64,000 bases of DNA, taken from assembly GCA_934486785.1 (NCBI GenBank), contig CAKSQK010000002.1, positions 186,001 through 250,000 on the forward strand, given 5' to 3'. This document shows positions 28,328 through 36,541 of the stretch, in pieces. Under the pieces are notes generated by a model. The model was not told the DNA's origin. It did no database searches and was given only the letters and a program-made list of their open reading frames with translations. Position 1 is the first letter of the stretch. Each line of letters opens with the position of its first letter. The translations under genes were made by a program, and so were the position numbers. The stretch is from an uncultured Niabella sp. (lineage in GTDB: Bacteria; Bacteroidota; Bacteroidia; Chitinophagales; Chitinophagaceae).

Positions 28328-29369
28328 TATGGTTTGTAAAAATTTCCACCCTGTCCGTTAAATAAAAGTGTTCGTTTGTTTTAATGGCATTGTTCAATTG
28401 CGGCGATCTCAATCCGCCGCCGGCAGTTAATGAAGTATTGGTAATGATGCGCGCTTCATCCCACAGGCCTGCATTGATAAAAGCCTGTAACGTATGGTTA
28501 CCACCTTCAACAAAAATGCTTAAGATATTTTTCTCATACAGTCTAGCCATCAGGTTTGGCAATAAAGTTTCCCGGTTTATTTTTAAATAAACGCACCGGC
28601 CTTCGCTTCCTTCTTTTTCCTGGTTGGCTATCAGCACACTCTCACCCTGTTGAAACATTTGCAAATGAACGGGGCATTTCAGGGCGGGATCAATTAATAT
28701 TTTTACGGGAGACCGGCCGTACCAGTGCCGGTTGTCCAGCAAAGGATCATCTGTAATTGCCGTTTTGGCGCCAATTAAAATACCTGTTTCAAGGCTGCGC
28801 CACTGGTGCACAAGCCTGTTGGTAACAGGGTTTGTAATAAGCATCCGCTGCTTAGCGCCGGAGCCCATAAACCCATCTGCGGTTTGTGCCCATTTTAAAA
28901 TAATGTACGGCCTTTTGTGTGCATGAAAAGTAAAAAATCTTTTATTCAAAGCAATAGCCTCTTTTTCCAAAATGCCTTCTGTAACTTCTATGCCTGCCTG
29001 TTGCAACCTTTCTATTCCTTTACCGCTTACCGCGGCAAAACTGTCGCGGCATGCCACTACCACTTTTGGTATGTTGTGTTGAATGACCAGATCGGCGCAG
29101 GGTGGGGTTTTTCCAAAATGTGCGCAGGGCTCCAGCGAAACATACATTGTGGATGAACTGATAAGCGCAGGAAACTTTTGCAACGCATCATTTATACAAT
29201 TGACCTCTGCATGCGCCTGCCCATATTTTTGATGAAAGCCCTCCCCTATAATTCGGCCATCATGCACCAGCACGGCGCCTACCATGGGGTTGGGCGCCAC
29301 GCTTCCCCGACCTTTTTGAGCCAGCTCTATACAGCGCGCCATGTAATTTATATGCAGCGTTTCATCCAT
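28314..29369 (-). CDS. ribD: bifunctional riboflavin biosynthesis protein (deaminase/reductase)
   Basis: 351 residues. The N-terminal deaminase has the Zn site His53-Ala-Glu55, Cys82 and Cys91 (SLEPCAHFGKTPPC). The reductase domain begins around residue 155 (YIILKWAQTADG) and has the substrate motif VEGGNHTLQAFI. It carries out the second and third steps of riboflavin synthesis. The gene shares a 32-nt intergenic region with the divergent prmC, and its -7 box lies just 5 nt from its start codon. It overlaps yigZ downstream. No FMN riboswitch is present. Confidence 0.96.
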   Translation of the reverse strand: MDETLHINYMARCIELAQKGRGSVAPNPMVGAVLVHDGRIIGEGFHQKYGQAHAEVNCINDALQKFPALISSSTMYVSLEPCAHFGKTPPCADLVIQHNIPKVVVACRDSFAAVSGKGIERLQQAGIEVTEGILEKEAIALNKRFFTFHAHKRPYIILKWAQTADGFMGSGAKQRMLITNPVTNRLVHQWRSLETGILIGAKTAITDDPLLDNRHWYGRSPVKILIDPALKCPVHLQMFQQGESVLIANQEKEGSEGRCVYLKINRETLLPNLMARLYEKNILSIFVEGGNHTLQAFINAGLWDEARIITNTSLTAGGGLRSPQLNNAIKTNEHFYLTDRVEIFTNHNAGT

Positions 29370-29374
29370 CGTTA

Positions 29375-29397
29375 CAAATGTAAATGAATTATGTTTG
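29375..29397. promoter_or_regulatory. divergent near-overlapping -7 boxes for ribD and prmC
   Basis: On the minus strand TACATTTG occupies 29382-29375, 5 nt from the ribD start. On the plus strand TATGTTTG occupies 29390-29397, 4 nt from the prmC start at 29402. Both fit TAnnTTTG and imply leaderless or near-leaderless transcripts from face-to-face promoters. Confidence 0.55.
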
Positions 29398-29401
29398 TGT
29401 G

Positions 29402-30247
29402 ATGAGTTTACAGGCCTTATACAATCGTTTTATACAATCGCTAAAAACAATTTATGATGCAGAAGAAGCGGAGAACATCTGGAAGCTGGCTGCTGAACAC
29501 GTTTTTGGCGCTGCAGTAACAAAAAAAGATGTTGCTGCAAAACAGGTTGATGAAGCACAAGCCCAACACATGAAGGGTGTTTTGAACAGATTACTACTGC
29601 ACGAACCAATTCAATATATTATAAACGAATGCTGGTTTTATGACATACCTTTTTATGTAAACAACCATGTTTTGATACCACGCCCCGAAACAGAGGAGCT
29701 GGTTCACTGGGTCATTAAGGATCAGGCCAATGTTGCACAACCCGTGATTGTAGACGTGGGAACGGGCAGCGGCTGTATTCCTGTTATTCTAAAAAGAAAA
29801 ATTCCCGGCGCCATTGTTTACGCCTGTGATATCAGCGGCAAAGCTTTACAGGTAGCACAAATAAACGCTGCCAAACATCATACTGAGATCAATTTTGAAC
29901 AGCTTGATTTTTTAAACAGCGACCACCATCATTTGCTGCCAAAGCCGCACATCATTGTTAGTAATCCGCCTTACATACCTAAAAGTGATCAGGCCAGCAT
30001 GCGCAAAAATGTTTTACAATACGAACCGCATAGTGCACTGTTTGTTGATGACACTGATCCGCTGGTCTTTTATGAAGCCATTGCCAGCTTTGGTAGTAAC
30101 AATTTACAGAAGGGTGGAATTATCTATGTAGAAATACACGAAGCGCTGGCAGAAAAAGTGATACCGATATTTGAAGGTAAACATTATAAAACCTTCTTAA
30201 AGAAAGACATGCAGGGTAAAGACCGTATGATAAAGGCGATACGCTAA
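29402..30247 (+). CDS. prmC: peptide chain release factor N5-glutamine methyltransferase
   Basis: 281 residues from ATG 29402. It methylates the GGQ glutamine of release factors using S-adenosylmethionine. The SAM-binding motif VDVGTGSG is at 117-124 and the catalytic NPPY at 188-191 (IVSNPPYIPKSDQ). The helical N-terminal domain with RPETEELVHW is conserved. An ATG at 29384 would add six residues, but it lies upstream of the probable -7 box, so 29402 is preferred. Confidence 0.93.
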   Translation: MSLQALYNRFIQSLKTIYDAEEAENIWKLAAEHVFGAAVTKKDVAAKQVDEAQAQHMKGVLNRLLLHEPIQYIINECWFYDIPFYVNNHVLIPRPETEELVHWVIKDQANVAQPVIVDVGTGSGCIPVILKRKIPGAIVYACDISGKALQVAQINAAKHHTEINFEQLDFLNSDHHHLLPKPHIIVSNPPYIPKSDQASMRKNVLQYEPHSALFVDDTDPLVFYEAIASFGSNNLQKGGIIYVEIHEALAEKVIPIFEGKHYKTFLKKDMQGKDRMIKAIR

Positions 30248-30287
30248 AATCTGGCATAGCATTTTCTGCTTACCAGTAATATTAATT

Positions 30288-30455
30288 ATGGAAAGGGAAA
30301 TCAGAAACGAAGCGTATGCAAATCCAGCCGCCAGACCAGATGACGAAATGGATTACAAATTCGCCGAAGAAATTCAAGCAGCGTCAACTACTACCAACGA
30401 TGCTGCTGTTCAGGGCGAATTTGGAGATGTATCATCAACCTTACAGCAAAGCTAA
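30288..30455 (+). CDS. small acidic protein of unknown function (55 residues)
   Basis: A 55-codon frame from ATG 30288 to TAA 30455, rich in Ala, Glu, Asp and Thr, with no hydrophobic segment. The composition (MEREIRNEAYANPAARPDDE, then DYKFAEEIQ) is that of a translated, disordered or partly helical protein. A strong terminator follows 22 nt later, which a random frame would not need. It lies 40 nt after prmC and may be co-transcribed. No function can be assigned. Confidence 0.6.
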   Translation: MEREIRNEAYANPAARPDDEMDYKFAEEIQAASTTTNDAAVQGEFGDVSSTLQQS

Positions 30456-30476
30456 GCTTTGTACAAAGGTTTTTTT

Positions 30477-30512
30477 AAACCTCACAGGTTATTAAGCCCG
30501 TGAGGTTTTTTA
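30477..30512 (+). terminator. intrinsic terminator after the 55-residue gene
   Basis: Arms AAACCTCAC/GTGAGGTTT around a 14-nt loop, followed by more Ts. Confidence 0.88.
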
Positions 30513-30568
30513 TATATTGTTAATGATTACAGCACTGCAACCCGTATTGCCTCAAATCCATCATTTAA

Positions 30569-30601
30569 TTGTTTTTTAGTGGTATTATATTATTATTTTT
30601 G
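30569..30601 (+). promoter_or_regulatory. promoter of the S8 peptidase gene
   Basis: -33 TTG at 30569-30571 and -7 TATTTTTG at 30594-30601, separated by 22 nt. This is within the usual Bacteroidota spacing. It predicts a leader of about 25 nt. Confidence 0.6.
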
Positions 30602-30631
30602 CCACTTGCTATTTAAATAGAAAATCCGCAC

Positions 30632-32281
30632 ATGAAGAAAATGTTAAGAATTACGGGGCTTGTAGCTGCTGCATGGGCCTTTGGCTTTTCATCTTACGCG
30701 CAGCAGTTAGAATTCAACAGTGTACCAAAAGGTTGGCATCTTAAAGACCTTAAAACAGATGGCTATTATGGCATCAGCCTTGATAAAGCGTACAATTTTG
30801 TGAAAGAGAAAGGCCTGAAAAGCACACCGGTGATTGTAGGTGTGATTGACTCTGGTATTGATACCACGCATGAAGACCTGAAACCCGTTCTTTGGGTAAA
30901 CAAAAAAGAAATTCCCGGCAATGGTATTGATGATGACAAGAATGGTTATATAGATGACATTTACGGATGGAATTTTTTAGGCAGTAATGACGGAACTAAA
31001 AATGTAGAGAAAGACTCTTATGAGGCGGCGCGCTATTACTGGAAATACAAGGAAAAATATGAAGGCAAGGCAGAGAGCGATATTTCATCTGCAGATAAAA
31101 AAGAATACGCTACATGGCTGCGCGCAAAAAAAGATGTGTTTAAAGGAGACAGCGACCCCGCTGAAGAACAGTTTATGCTGCAAATGACAGAAGCACTTAA
31201 AAAAGGCGATGAGATCATCAGGCACGATCTTAAAAAAGAAGTGTACAATTGCACCGACCTTGCAGGCTACACTCCGGGCGCTTTAGCTGCCAGGCAAATG
31301 AAAGAAATGATGCTGAATATTTGCCGCGGAAATGATAATGAAGAAATCTCCAACAACATGCTGCTTTCTGAGCTGGAAAAAGAAGTGGACAAATTTGCCA
31401 TAAAAAGAAACCCGCCGGTTGAATACCGCAACGACGTGGTAGATGATAATTACGAAGACATTAACGACAGGTCTTATGGTAATAACAACCTGTACGTAAC
31501 TGAAGATGGCGCGCTGCACGGCACCCACGTGGCTGGTATTATTGGCGCCAAACGCGGTAATGGCATTGGCATGGACGGCGTTTCGGGCGATGTGCAGCTG
31601 ATGAGCCTGCGCGCGGTACCCGATGGAGATGAGCATGATAAAGATATTGCGTTGGCCATTCGATACGCGGTGGACAACGGAGCACGTATTATTAATATGA
31701 GCTTTGGCAAAGGCTTTTCACCACAAAAACACTGGGTTGACGATGCTGTAAAATATGCCGAAAGCAAAGGCGTTTTAATGATACATGCTGCGGGTAATGA
31801 TGCAAAAAACAACGACACTACTTTTAATTATCCTTCTGCATATTATCTGGATAAGACAAGGCCTAAGAACTGGATAACAGTTGGCGCCAGCGGAGACCCC
31901 AAAGCCGGTGGGCTTGTGGCTTCTTTTTCTAACTATGGCAAAAAGGATGTGGACGTATTTGCCCCGGGTGTAAAAATATACTCCACAGCGCCTGGCGGTA
32001 ACAAGTATCAGGACCTGCAAGGCACCAGCATGGCCAGCCCTGTAGTTGCCGGCGTTGCAGCTTTAATCATGAACTATTATCCCAAGCTCACGGCCACGCA
32101 GGTAAAAGAGATCATTTTGCAATCTGCCGTAAAAGCTGATAGAAAAGTGACCAATCCAGAAACACGTAAAGAGGTACCGCTTTCTGATCTTTCTGTAACC
32201 GGTGGTATTGTAAATGCTTACGAAGCTGTTAAATTAGCCGATGCCGTCAGCCGCGGTGCTTCTCCCGTTAAGAAAAAATAA
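30632..32281 (+). CDS. secreted subtilisin-like (S8) serine peptidase
   Basis: 549 residues with a signal peptide ending near SYAQ. The catalytic triad is complete: Asp73 (GVIDSGIDTTH), His296 (HGTHVAG) and Ser466 (GTSMASPVVAG), with oxyanion Asn in HAAGND. About 220 residues separate Asp and His, against about 30-40 in classical subtilisins. The insertion is charged and helical (YWKYKEKYEGKAESD and onward), a layout seen in Bacteroidota S8 proteases. There is no C-terminal sorting domain, so it is probably periplasmic or released. It has its own promoter and terminator. Confidence 0.93.
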   Translation: MKKMLRITGLVAAAWAFGFSSYAQQLEFNSVPKGWHLKDLKTDGYYGISLDKAYNFVKEKGLKSTPVIVGVIDSGIDTTHEDLKPVLWVNKKEIPGNGIDDDKNGYIDDIYGWNFLGSNDGTKNVEKDSYEAARYYWKYKEKYEGKAESDISSADKKEYATWLRAKKDVFKGDSDPAEEQFMLQMTEALKKGDEIIRHDLKKEVYNCTDLAGYTPGALAARQMKEMMLNICRGNDNEEISNNMLLSELEKEVDKFAIKRNPPVEYRNDVVDDNYEDINDRSYGNNNLYVTEDGALHGTHVAGIIGAKRGNGIGMDGVSGDVQLMSLRAVPDGDEHDKDIALAIRYAVDNGARIINMSFGKGFSPQKHWVDDAVKYAESKGVLMIHAAGNDAKNNDTTFNYPSAYYLDKTRPKNWITVGASGDPKAGGLVASFSNYGKKDVDVFAPGVKIYSTAPGGNKYQDLQGTSMASPVVAGVAALIMNYYPKLTATQVKEIILQSAVKADRKVTNPETRKEVPLSDLSVTGGIVNAYEAVKLADAVSRGASPVKKK

Positions 32282-32301
32282 TTTACTCATAAGTTTTTTA
32301 C

Positions 32302-32327
32302 AGGCCGCTGAACGCGGCCTTTGTTTT
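32302..32327 (+). terminator. intrinsic terminator of S8 peptidase gene
   Basis: 7-bp stem AGGCCGC/GCGGCCT with a TGAAC loop, followed by a T-rich tail. Confidence 0.88.
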
Positions 32328-32425
32328 TGCTGGCTGAAATACCTTAACTTTAATACCCGTTTTTTAAACTCTCGAAAGAGAAATGTATGGTTTAGCAACT
32401 GCGTGGGAATTAAACAACAAAGTTT

Positions 32426-32911
32426 ATGAAAGAAAAGAAATTTCAGTTTACATACAAAGTATATAAAAGCTCTGCTGACCTAGTTGAAGAAGATGCTGCG
32501 TTGTTGCAGCAGGCGCGGAAGGCTACCAAAAAATCTTATGCTCCTTATTCGCGCTTTAACGTGGCCTGCGCGGCAAAGCTTGAAAATGGCCGCACGGTTA
32601 TAGGAACCAACCAGGAAAACGCTTCTTACCCTGTTACTATTTGCGCAGAACGATCGCTACTGGCAACGGTAGGCACCCAATATGCTGACGAACCAATTGA
32701 AACGCTTGCCATAAGCTATTCACCTGTTGACGGTGAAAGCAAGCATCCGATTTCGCCCTGCGGTATGTGCCGGCAGGCTTTAACTGAATATGAAAAGCGC
32801 GCCGGTAAATCCATCCGCCTTATTTTATCTGGTATGGAAGGCGCTGTATACATTGTGAACAGCGCTAAAGACCTGCTGCCACTGGCTTTCAGCGATGAAG
32901 ACCTTTCTTAA
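32426..32911 (+). CDS. cdd: cytidine deaminase
   Basis: 161 residues. The Zn site is Cys73-Ala-Glu75 (TICAERSLL) with Cys112 and Cys115 (SPCGMCRQAL); the substrate loop FNVACAAKLENG is present. It deaminates cytidine or deoxycytidine to uridine in pyrimidine salvage. The N-terminal extension of about 25 residues is common in this phylum. Its last 4 nt overlap the convergent DUF4112 gene. Confidence 0.95.
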   Translation: MKEKKFQFTYKVYKSSADLVEEDAALLQQARKATKKSYAPYSRFNVACAAKLENGRTVIGTNQENASYPVTICAERSLLATVGTQYADEPIETLAISYSPVDGESKHPISPCGMCRQALTEYEKRAGKSIRLILSGMEGAVYIVNSAKDLLPLAFSDEDLS

Positions 32912-33420
32912 AAATTTAATGGCGCTACCTCGTTGAGGTAATTGATGAGCCATTGCATGGCTTTGAAAGACAGGTAAGCCACCAGCGCCAGTATAATAAG
33001 TGTAGAAGCCAGTATGCCCACGATAACCGGTTTGGCGCTTCCCTGGTGCCTGCCCTGCGTATAATGTTCGGTAAGCAATTTTACATTGCGCGTATTGGCC
33101 TTGTAAGCAAAATCAAAAATCCATCCCAGGAAAGGAATGGTACCAACAAGCGCATCCAGCGTGGCATTGCCCAGCATTTTTACAGCCAGCCTGCCCGAAA
33201 CGCCATAACGCAGCATGGTGATGATCAAAGCCACAGATACCAGGTAACCGCCCAGGTCGCCGGCAAAGGGTATTACATTCAAAAGCGGGTCGAGGCCAAA
33301 CTTAAAACCCCCGATTGAAAACTGCTCGTCCATAAGCCTGGTAATACGTTTTACCATCTTTAGCCGCGGGTCATCAGGCAATTGCGGCAGGGGACGTGCT
33401 TTATTTGTTTTGTGTTTCAA
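32908..33420 (-). CDS. DUF4112 membrane protein
   Basis: 170 residues matching the DUF4112 family: LMDEQFSIGGFKFGLDPLLNVIPFAGDLGG followed by two hydrophobic segments (about 55-80 and 135-160) and FLGWIFDFAYKANTRN. No function is known for the family. The neighbours (cdd convergent, Nudix upstream in the same direction) give no further clue. Start codon ATG at 33420 gives a basic, proline-rich N-terminus. Confidence 0.85.
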   Translation of the reverse strand: MKHKTNKARPLPQLPDDPRLKMVKRITRLMDEQFSIGGFKFGLDPLLNVIPFAGDLGGYLVSVALIITMLRYGVSGRLAVKMLGNATLDALVGTIPFLGWIFDFAYKANTRNVKLLTEHYTQGRHQGSAKPVIVGILASTLIILALVAYLSFKAMQWLINYLNEVAPLNF

Positions 33421-33488
33421 ATGTATTACCGGGGTTTATGCATGTTTTCATCAACATATATGCCACTCTGTAAAACTGTTTACCCTGC

Positions 33489-34052
33489 TTACAACAGTCC
33501 TTCCAGCATCATTAGTTTGGCTTTCATAACGGTGGCTACGGTAATAGCATCTGTAATGCTTCCTTCCATCACCATTTGATATAGTTTGTCAAATGGCAGC
33601 TTTTTTACAATTAGCTGTTCTGTTTCTTCGGGGCTGGCTGTTTTTTGCCGCAGGCCCGTAGCAACAAACACCACTGAAAGCTCATCGCTTACGGAGTTTG
33701 ACAGATGCATTCTTAATATTTCCTGCCAGTTGTCTGCAATGAGGCCGGTTTCTTCCAGCAATTCGCGTTTGGCAGCTTCCAGGTGGCTGGTTCCTTCGGG
33801 GCCGCCGCCTTCGGGTATTTCCCAACTGTATTCATTCAATGCAAAGCGGTATTGCCCCACCAGATAGGTGTTGTAAGCATCATCCAATGCCAGTACGCCA
33901 ATGGCTGTATTTTTAAAATGTATTTTGCCGTAAATACCTTTACCGCCCGAAGGGTTGATCACGTCGTATTCCGTTACATTGATCCATTTATTATCATACA
34001 CCTGCCTGGATCCCTTCACCTGCCACGGGTTGGTTGTTTCGTCAGTCATCAT
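33489..34052 (-). CDS. Nudix hydrolase, ADP-ribose pyrophosphatase type
   Basis: 187 residues from ATG 34052 (a second ATG follows directly at 34049). The Nudix box ends in the canonical RELLEETGL, preceded by EIPEGGGPEGTSHLEAAK. The EIPEGG context before the box is typical of NDP-sugar or ADP-ribose pyrophosphatases. The N-terminus has WQVKGSRQVYDNKWINVTEY. A frame extension up to 34139 would add 29 unlike residues and was rejected. Pathway partners are not evident. Confidence 0.88.
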   Translation of the reverse strand: MMTDETTNPWQVKGSRQVYDNKWINVTEYDVINPSGGKGIYGKIHFKNTAIGVLALDDAYNTYLVGQYRFALNEYSWEIPEGGGPEGTSHLEAAKRELLEETGLIADNWQEILRMHLSNSVSDELSVVFVATGLRQKTASPEETEQLIVKKLPFDKLYQMVMEGSITDAITVATVMKAKLMMLEGLL

Positions 34053-34242
34053 AAGCCGAAAATAATACAATTGGCGGGAAAATTTCAGGTGGCTTTTACA
34101 TAGGCTATAAGCAGTGAGGATGCAACCAGGATATACCATAAATTTTTTTCACAAAACAATTATTTGTTTTAGTTACAAATTTCCATCTTTAAAAGCGGCA
34201 TATGCCACAATCTGATTCATATCATGTTTGCCTGAACACGTA

Positions 34243-34271
34243 ACAAAACAACCCGCGGAGTGCGCAGGTTG
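34243..34271 (-). terminator. intrinsic terminator of prolyl oligopeptidase gene
   Basis: On the minus strand the 9-bp stem CAACCTGCG/CGCGGGTTG (one T-G pair), loop CACTC, followed by TTTTG. Confidence 0.8.
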
Positions 34272-34297
34272 CAAAATCATATCAGAAATCAAAGTTG

Positions 34298-36403
34298 CTA
34301 TTTAAAATCCATTCCCAGGTTATACATGGTAAATGCCCATATGTCGGCAGCTTCTTCAATCACTTTACTGGTGGGTTTTCCGGCGCCGTGGCCGGCATTG
34401 GTTTCAATACGAATGAGTACGGGGTTAGACCCCTCGTGGTATTCCTGCAATCGTGCCGCATACTTAAAGGAGTGCGCCGGCACTACCCTGTCATCATGAT
34501 CGCCGGTGGTAATAAGCGTGGCCGGGTAATGCACGCCCTTCTTTAAATTATGGTAAGGCGAGTAGCCATACAGGTATGGAAAATGCTGCGCAGAATCGCT
34601 GCTGCCATATTCCACCACCCAGCCCCAGCCCACGGTAAATTTTTGAAAGCGCAGCATATCCAGCACGCCCACCTGGGGAATGGCTACTTTAAACAATTCG
34701 GGGCGCTGCGTCATGGCCGCGCCTACCAGCAGGCCGCCGTTGCTGCCGCCGCGTATGGCTATTTTATTGCTGTTCGTATATTTTTCTTTGATCAGGTATT
34801 CTGCCGCGCCAATAAAATCGTCAAACACATTTTGCTTGTTCAAAAGCATTCCGGCTTTGTGCCATTCCTCGCCATACTCGCTGCCACCACGCAGGTTTAC
34901 CACCGCGTAAATGCCACCCTGCTCTGCAAAAAATGCATTGCTGATGCTGAAGCCAGGCGTCATGGGTATGTTGAACCCGCCGTAGCCATACAGCAGCACG
35001 GGATTGGCGCCGGTTTTCTTTAATCCTTTTTTGTATAGTAAAAAGATAGGTACTCTTGTTCCGTCTTTACTGGTAAAAAACACCTGCTCGGTCACAAGGT
35101 CATCGGTATTCATTTTTACCTCGCTGGTTTTGTACACGGTAGATTTGCCGGAGGCGATATGGTACCTGTAAATCGTAGCCGGCTTGTTAAAAGAAGAGAA
35201 TGAATAGAAAAACTCAGTGTCTTTTGCCTCAGCCCCAAAACCACCAGCAGAGCCAATGCCGGGTAGTTTTATATCTCTGATAAGTTTGCCGTCATACGTG
35301 TATTGAACAATTTTAGAACTGGCGTCTTTAAGATAGTTTAAAAACAGGTTGCCACCGCCGGTACCAACGCCCTGCAGGGCTTCTTTCTTTTCTGCCACAA
35401 CTGTTTTCCATTGGGTGCGCTCAGTGTTTTTGGGATCAATGAGCACCACCCGGTAATTAGGCGCTTTGTAATTGGTGTGCACAAGCAGTTTACCACCCGC
35501 GTTATCTATTACCGAACTTTCTGTATCAAATCCTTTTATCAGCAACCTGAAACCAGTCTGGTTGGGATCTTTCAGGTCATGGTACCAAACCTCATTGCCG
35601 CTGGTGCCTTCGCTGATATTTAAGATTAAAAAGCGCTGATCTTCGGTGAGGCCTGCTCCAAAATAGCGCAGCGGGTTTTTCTTATCCTCGTAAATGATCT
35701 TATCGGCAGACTGTGGAGTGCCAAGCTTATGAAAATACACTTTTTGAAATTCGTTCTTGCCGCTCAGCCTGTCTTTTTCATTGGGCTTTTCGTAGCCGCT
35801 GTAATAAAACCCTTCCTCCCCTTTCCATGATGCGCCGCCAAATTTTGTCCATTCAATTTTATCACCCAGCAGCTCTTTGGTTTCAGCATTCATCACAAAT
35901 ATTTCAGACCAGTCGCTGCCGGCTTTCGACACCGAATACGCCACCAGTTTTCCCGATTTTGAAAACGACACGCTGCCCAGCGCTGCAATGCCATCGGCGC
36001 TCAATGTATTGGGATTAATGAAAACCTCCGGCTCATCGTTTAAATTTTTTACACGGTACAAAATACTCTGGTTTTGAAGGCCATCATTTTTATAAAAATA
36101 ATAATACGCTCCTTTTTTAAATGGCGTGCCAAAGCGTGGAAAGTTCCATAATTCTTCCAGGCGCTCTTTTATTTTATCGCGGTAAGGAATGGATGAAAGG
36201 TAAGCATTGGTAACCTTATTTTGTTCTATCACCCAGGCCTTTGTATCGGATGCGTTATCATCTTCCAGCCAGCGGTACGGGTCTTCTACCTTAGTACCGA
36301 AATAATCATCCACAACCGGCTTCTTTTCCGTTACCGGGTATTTCAATTGCGCAGAAACAGTCATCGTAATAAACATTGTCAGAAAACAAAGAAAGTTCTT
36401 CAT
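34298..36403 (-). CDS. prolyl oligopeptidase (S9A family), secreted
   Basis: 701 residues from ATG 36403, the first start giving a proper signal peptide (MKNFLCFLTMFITMTVSAQ). The N-terminal beta-propeller (about 60-430) begins after VEDPYRWLEDD. The C-terminal alpha/beta hydrolase domain carries Ser554 in GGSNGGLLVG, Asp in GDHDDRVVP and His in NAGHGAG, completing the triad. It cleaves short peptides after proline and probably acts in the periplasm in peptide scavenging. The open frame continues to 36823 into ispH on the other strand, but those residues are not family-like. Confidence 0.94.
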   Translation of the reverse strand: MKNFLCFLTMFITMTVSAQLKYPVTEKKPVVDDYFGTKVEDPYRWLEDDNASDTKAWVIEQNKVTNAYLSSIPYRDKIKERLEELWNFPRFGTPFKKGAYYYFYKNDGLQNQSILYRVKNLNDEPEVFINPNTLSADGIAALGSVSFSKSGKLVAYSVSKAGSDWSEIFVMNAETKELLGDKIEWTKFGGASWKGEEGFYYSGYEKPNEKDRLSGKNEFQKVYFHKLGTPQSADKIIYEDKKNPLRYFGAGLTEDQRFLILNISEGTSGNEVWYHDLKDPNQTGFRLLIKGFDTESSVIDNAGGKLLVHTNYKAPNYRVVLIDPKNTERTQWKTVVAEKKEALQGVGTGGGNLFLNYLKDASSKIVQYTYDGKLIRDIKLPGIGSAGGFGAEAKDTEFFYSFSSFNKPATIYRYHIASGKSTVYKTSEVKMNTDDLVTEQVFFTSKDGTRVPIFLLYKKGLKKTGANPVLLYGYGGFNIPMTPGFSISNAFFAEQGGIYAVVNLRGGSEYGEEWHKAGMLLNKQNVFDDFIGAAEYLIKEKYTNSNKIAIRGGSNGGLLVGAAMTQRPELFKVAIPQVGVLDMLRFQKFTVGWGWVVEYGSSDSAQHFPYLYGYSPYHNLKKGVHYPATLITTGDHDDRVVPAHSFKYAARLQEYHEGSNPVLIRIETNAGHGAGKPTSKVIEEAADIWAFTMYNLGMDFK

Positions 36404-36528
36404 ATTAAAAAATTTAAATAGGCTTAAAAATAGCAGCATTTTGATAATTGGCGAAACCGCCGGTGTAAAAGTAATGGCAAATTTTGGTTTTGAAATACCG
36501 TTAACAAAAACAGCCTGCAAATTATAGT

Positions 36529-36536
36529 TACCTTTG
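36529..36536 (+). promoter_or_regulatory. -7 box (TACCTTTG) for ispH
   Basis: TAnnTTTG match ending 5 nt before the ispH ATG, implying a leaderless or near-leaderless mRNA. Confidence 0.5.
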
Positions 36537-36541
36537 CACGC

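Noticed and set aside
29370..29401. FMN riboswitch upstream of ribD
   Set aside because: Only 32 nt separate ribD from the divergent prmC, too short for any aptamer.
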